From Prochloron sp. SP5CPC1 (GTDB lineage: Bacteria; Cyanobacteriota; Cyanobacteriia; Cyanobacteriales; Prochloraceae): a stretch of 6,464 nucleotides of DNA. The notes beneath the pieces are model-generated. The model saw only the letters and a list, made by a program, of their open reading frames with translations, did no database searches and had not been told where the DNA came from. Positions 6,049 through 6,464 of the stretch are shown one piece after another. The stretch lies in assembly GCA_014323965.1 (NCBI GenBank), contig JACONB010000102.1:1-6464 (forward strand), written 5' to 3'. Positions within the stretch are counted from its first letter, which is position 1. Each line of letters opens with the position of its first letter. A program made the translations under genes and the position numbers.

Positions 6049-6464
6049 TAACTATGCATCAAGGATTCATCTAACTCCTCATAATCTGGTAGCTTCGCCT
6101 CAATCTCTCTCCCTTGGCGAATGATCCGACGATCGTGCTGGGACCGAGATAACAATTCACTAAAGCTGCGACCTCGGAACAGAACTAAGTTTGCAGGTTG
6201 ACCAATGGCGATCGTTCCCAGTTGAGCCTGACCCATTAAACTTGCGGGAGTTTGAGTCACCACATGGGGCCATGCCCCATAGGAATGATCCAGGTGGGCA
6301 ATGCGAACAGCTTCCCGAAACACCTCTAGCATGTCGTGATCGCCAAAGGCATGAAATGAATCGCGGCAGTTGTCGCTGGCAACAGCCACAGGAACCCCCG
6401 CTTCGTTTAACTCATGCAATGCTGTGATTCCACGCCAGCGCGGGGTACGCTTATTTTTGCGCTC
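6042..6464 (-). CDS. Cytosine deaminase-type metal-dependent amidohydrolase, C-terminal 140 residues (5' end outside window)
   Basis: The minus-strand frame is open to the window edge and ends in TAG at 6044-6042, so this is the C-terminal third of a longer gene. The visible part resembles the end of CodA-like deaminases of the amidohydrolase superfamily, which hydrolyse cytosine or related cyclic amidines: RTPRWRGIT, then VAVASDNCRD, whose first Asp corresponds to the final metal/catalytic Asp of the family, then FGDHDMLEVFREAVRIAHLD, and a closing small beta segment GTIAIGQPANLVLF. The substrate-pocket residues further upstream are not in view, so cytosine specificity is not proven. The usual Pro after NCRD is Ser (NCRDSF). 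Its GC content is higher than that of the preceding genes. It converges on the permease with a 26-bp gap and probably marks the edge of the accessory block. Confidence 0.78.
   Translation of the reverse strand, partial: ERKNKRTPRWRGITALHELNEAGVPVAVASDNCRDSFHAFGDHDMLEVFREAVRIAHLDHSYGAWPHVVTQTPASLMGQAQLGTIAIGQPANLVLFRGRSFSELLSRSQHDRRIIRQGREIEAKLPDYEELDESLMHSYN

Noticed and set aside
6042..6419. Complete 125-residue gene starting at TTG 6419
   Set aside because: The frame continues to the window edge with family-matching residues (RTPRWRGIT), so the TTG is internal and the gene is partial.
6191..6427. Plus-strand ORF opposite the amidohydrolase
   Set aside because: Shadow of a conserved gene on the other strand with no family resemblance.

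Overview
The window looks cyanobacterial. It is about 40% GC through most of its length. It carries a perfect HIP1 octamer (GCGATCGC, 2159-2166) and a protein close to the hydrolase domain of the cyanobacterial arginine dihydrolase AgrE/ArgZ. The far-right gene, a cytosine deaminase-type amidohydrolase, is more GC-rich and reads like ordinary chromosome. I cannot name a genus from the sequence alone.

Layout, left to right. Positions 1-93 are a GC-rich (about 60%) block of nested inverted repeats ending in CCCCTCAA. I read it as the right end of an IS200/IS605-type element with the 3' part of a TnpB-associated guide RNA. It abuts, and apparently interrupts, a PLP-dependent SbnA/cysteine synthase-like gene whose recognisable sequence resumes at about 94 and ends at 1050. 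Three intact co-directional genes follow with short gaps and clear ribosome binding sites: a divergent argininosuccinate synthetase homologue (1085-2227), a stand-alone AgrE/ArgZ-like guanidino-group hydrolase (2267-3064), and a NodU/CmcH-type carbamoyltransferase (3130-4824). After a 246-bp gap with several inverted repeats comes an EamA/DMT-type exporter (5071-6015). Convergent to it is the C-terminal part of the amidohydrolase (6042 to the window end, minus strand). An AT-rich inverted repeat between the two stop codons may terminate both.

The four left-hand genes plus the exporter look like a small biosynthetic operon acting on amino-acid, carbamoyl, ureido and guanidino groups. The PLP enzyme would make a beta-substituted alanine, the carbamoyltransferase would add a carbamoyl group, and the two arginine-metabolism homologues would act on ureido or guanidino intermediates. 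The exporter would remove the product. I match this set to no cluster I know: it differs from saxitoxin, cylindrospermopsin, guanitoxin and cycloserine gene sets as I remember them. The synthetase homologue has lost the ATP-binding PP-loop motif, and the hydrolase has lost one of its guanidinium-binding Asp residues. Both therefore probably do something other than primary arginine metabolism. The product is unknown, and the first gene appears to have been broken by the mobile element, so the pathway may now be inactive in this strain.
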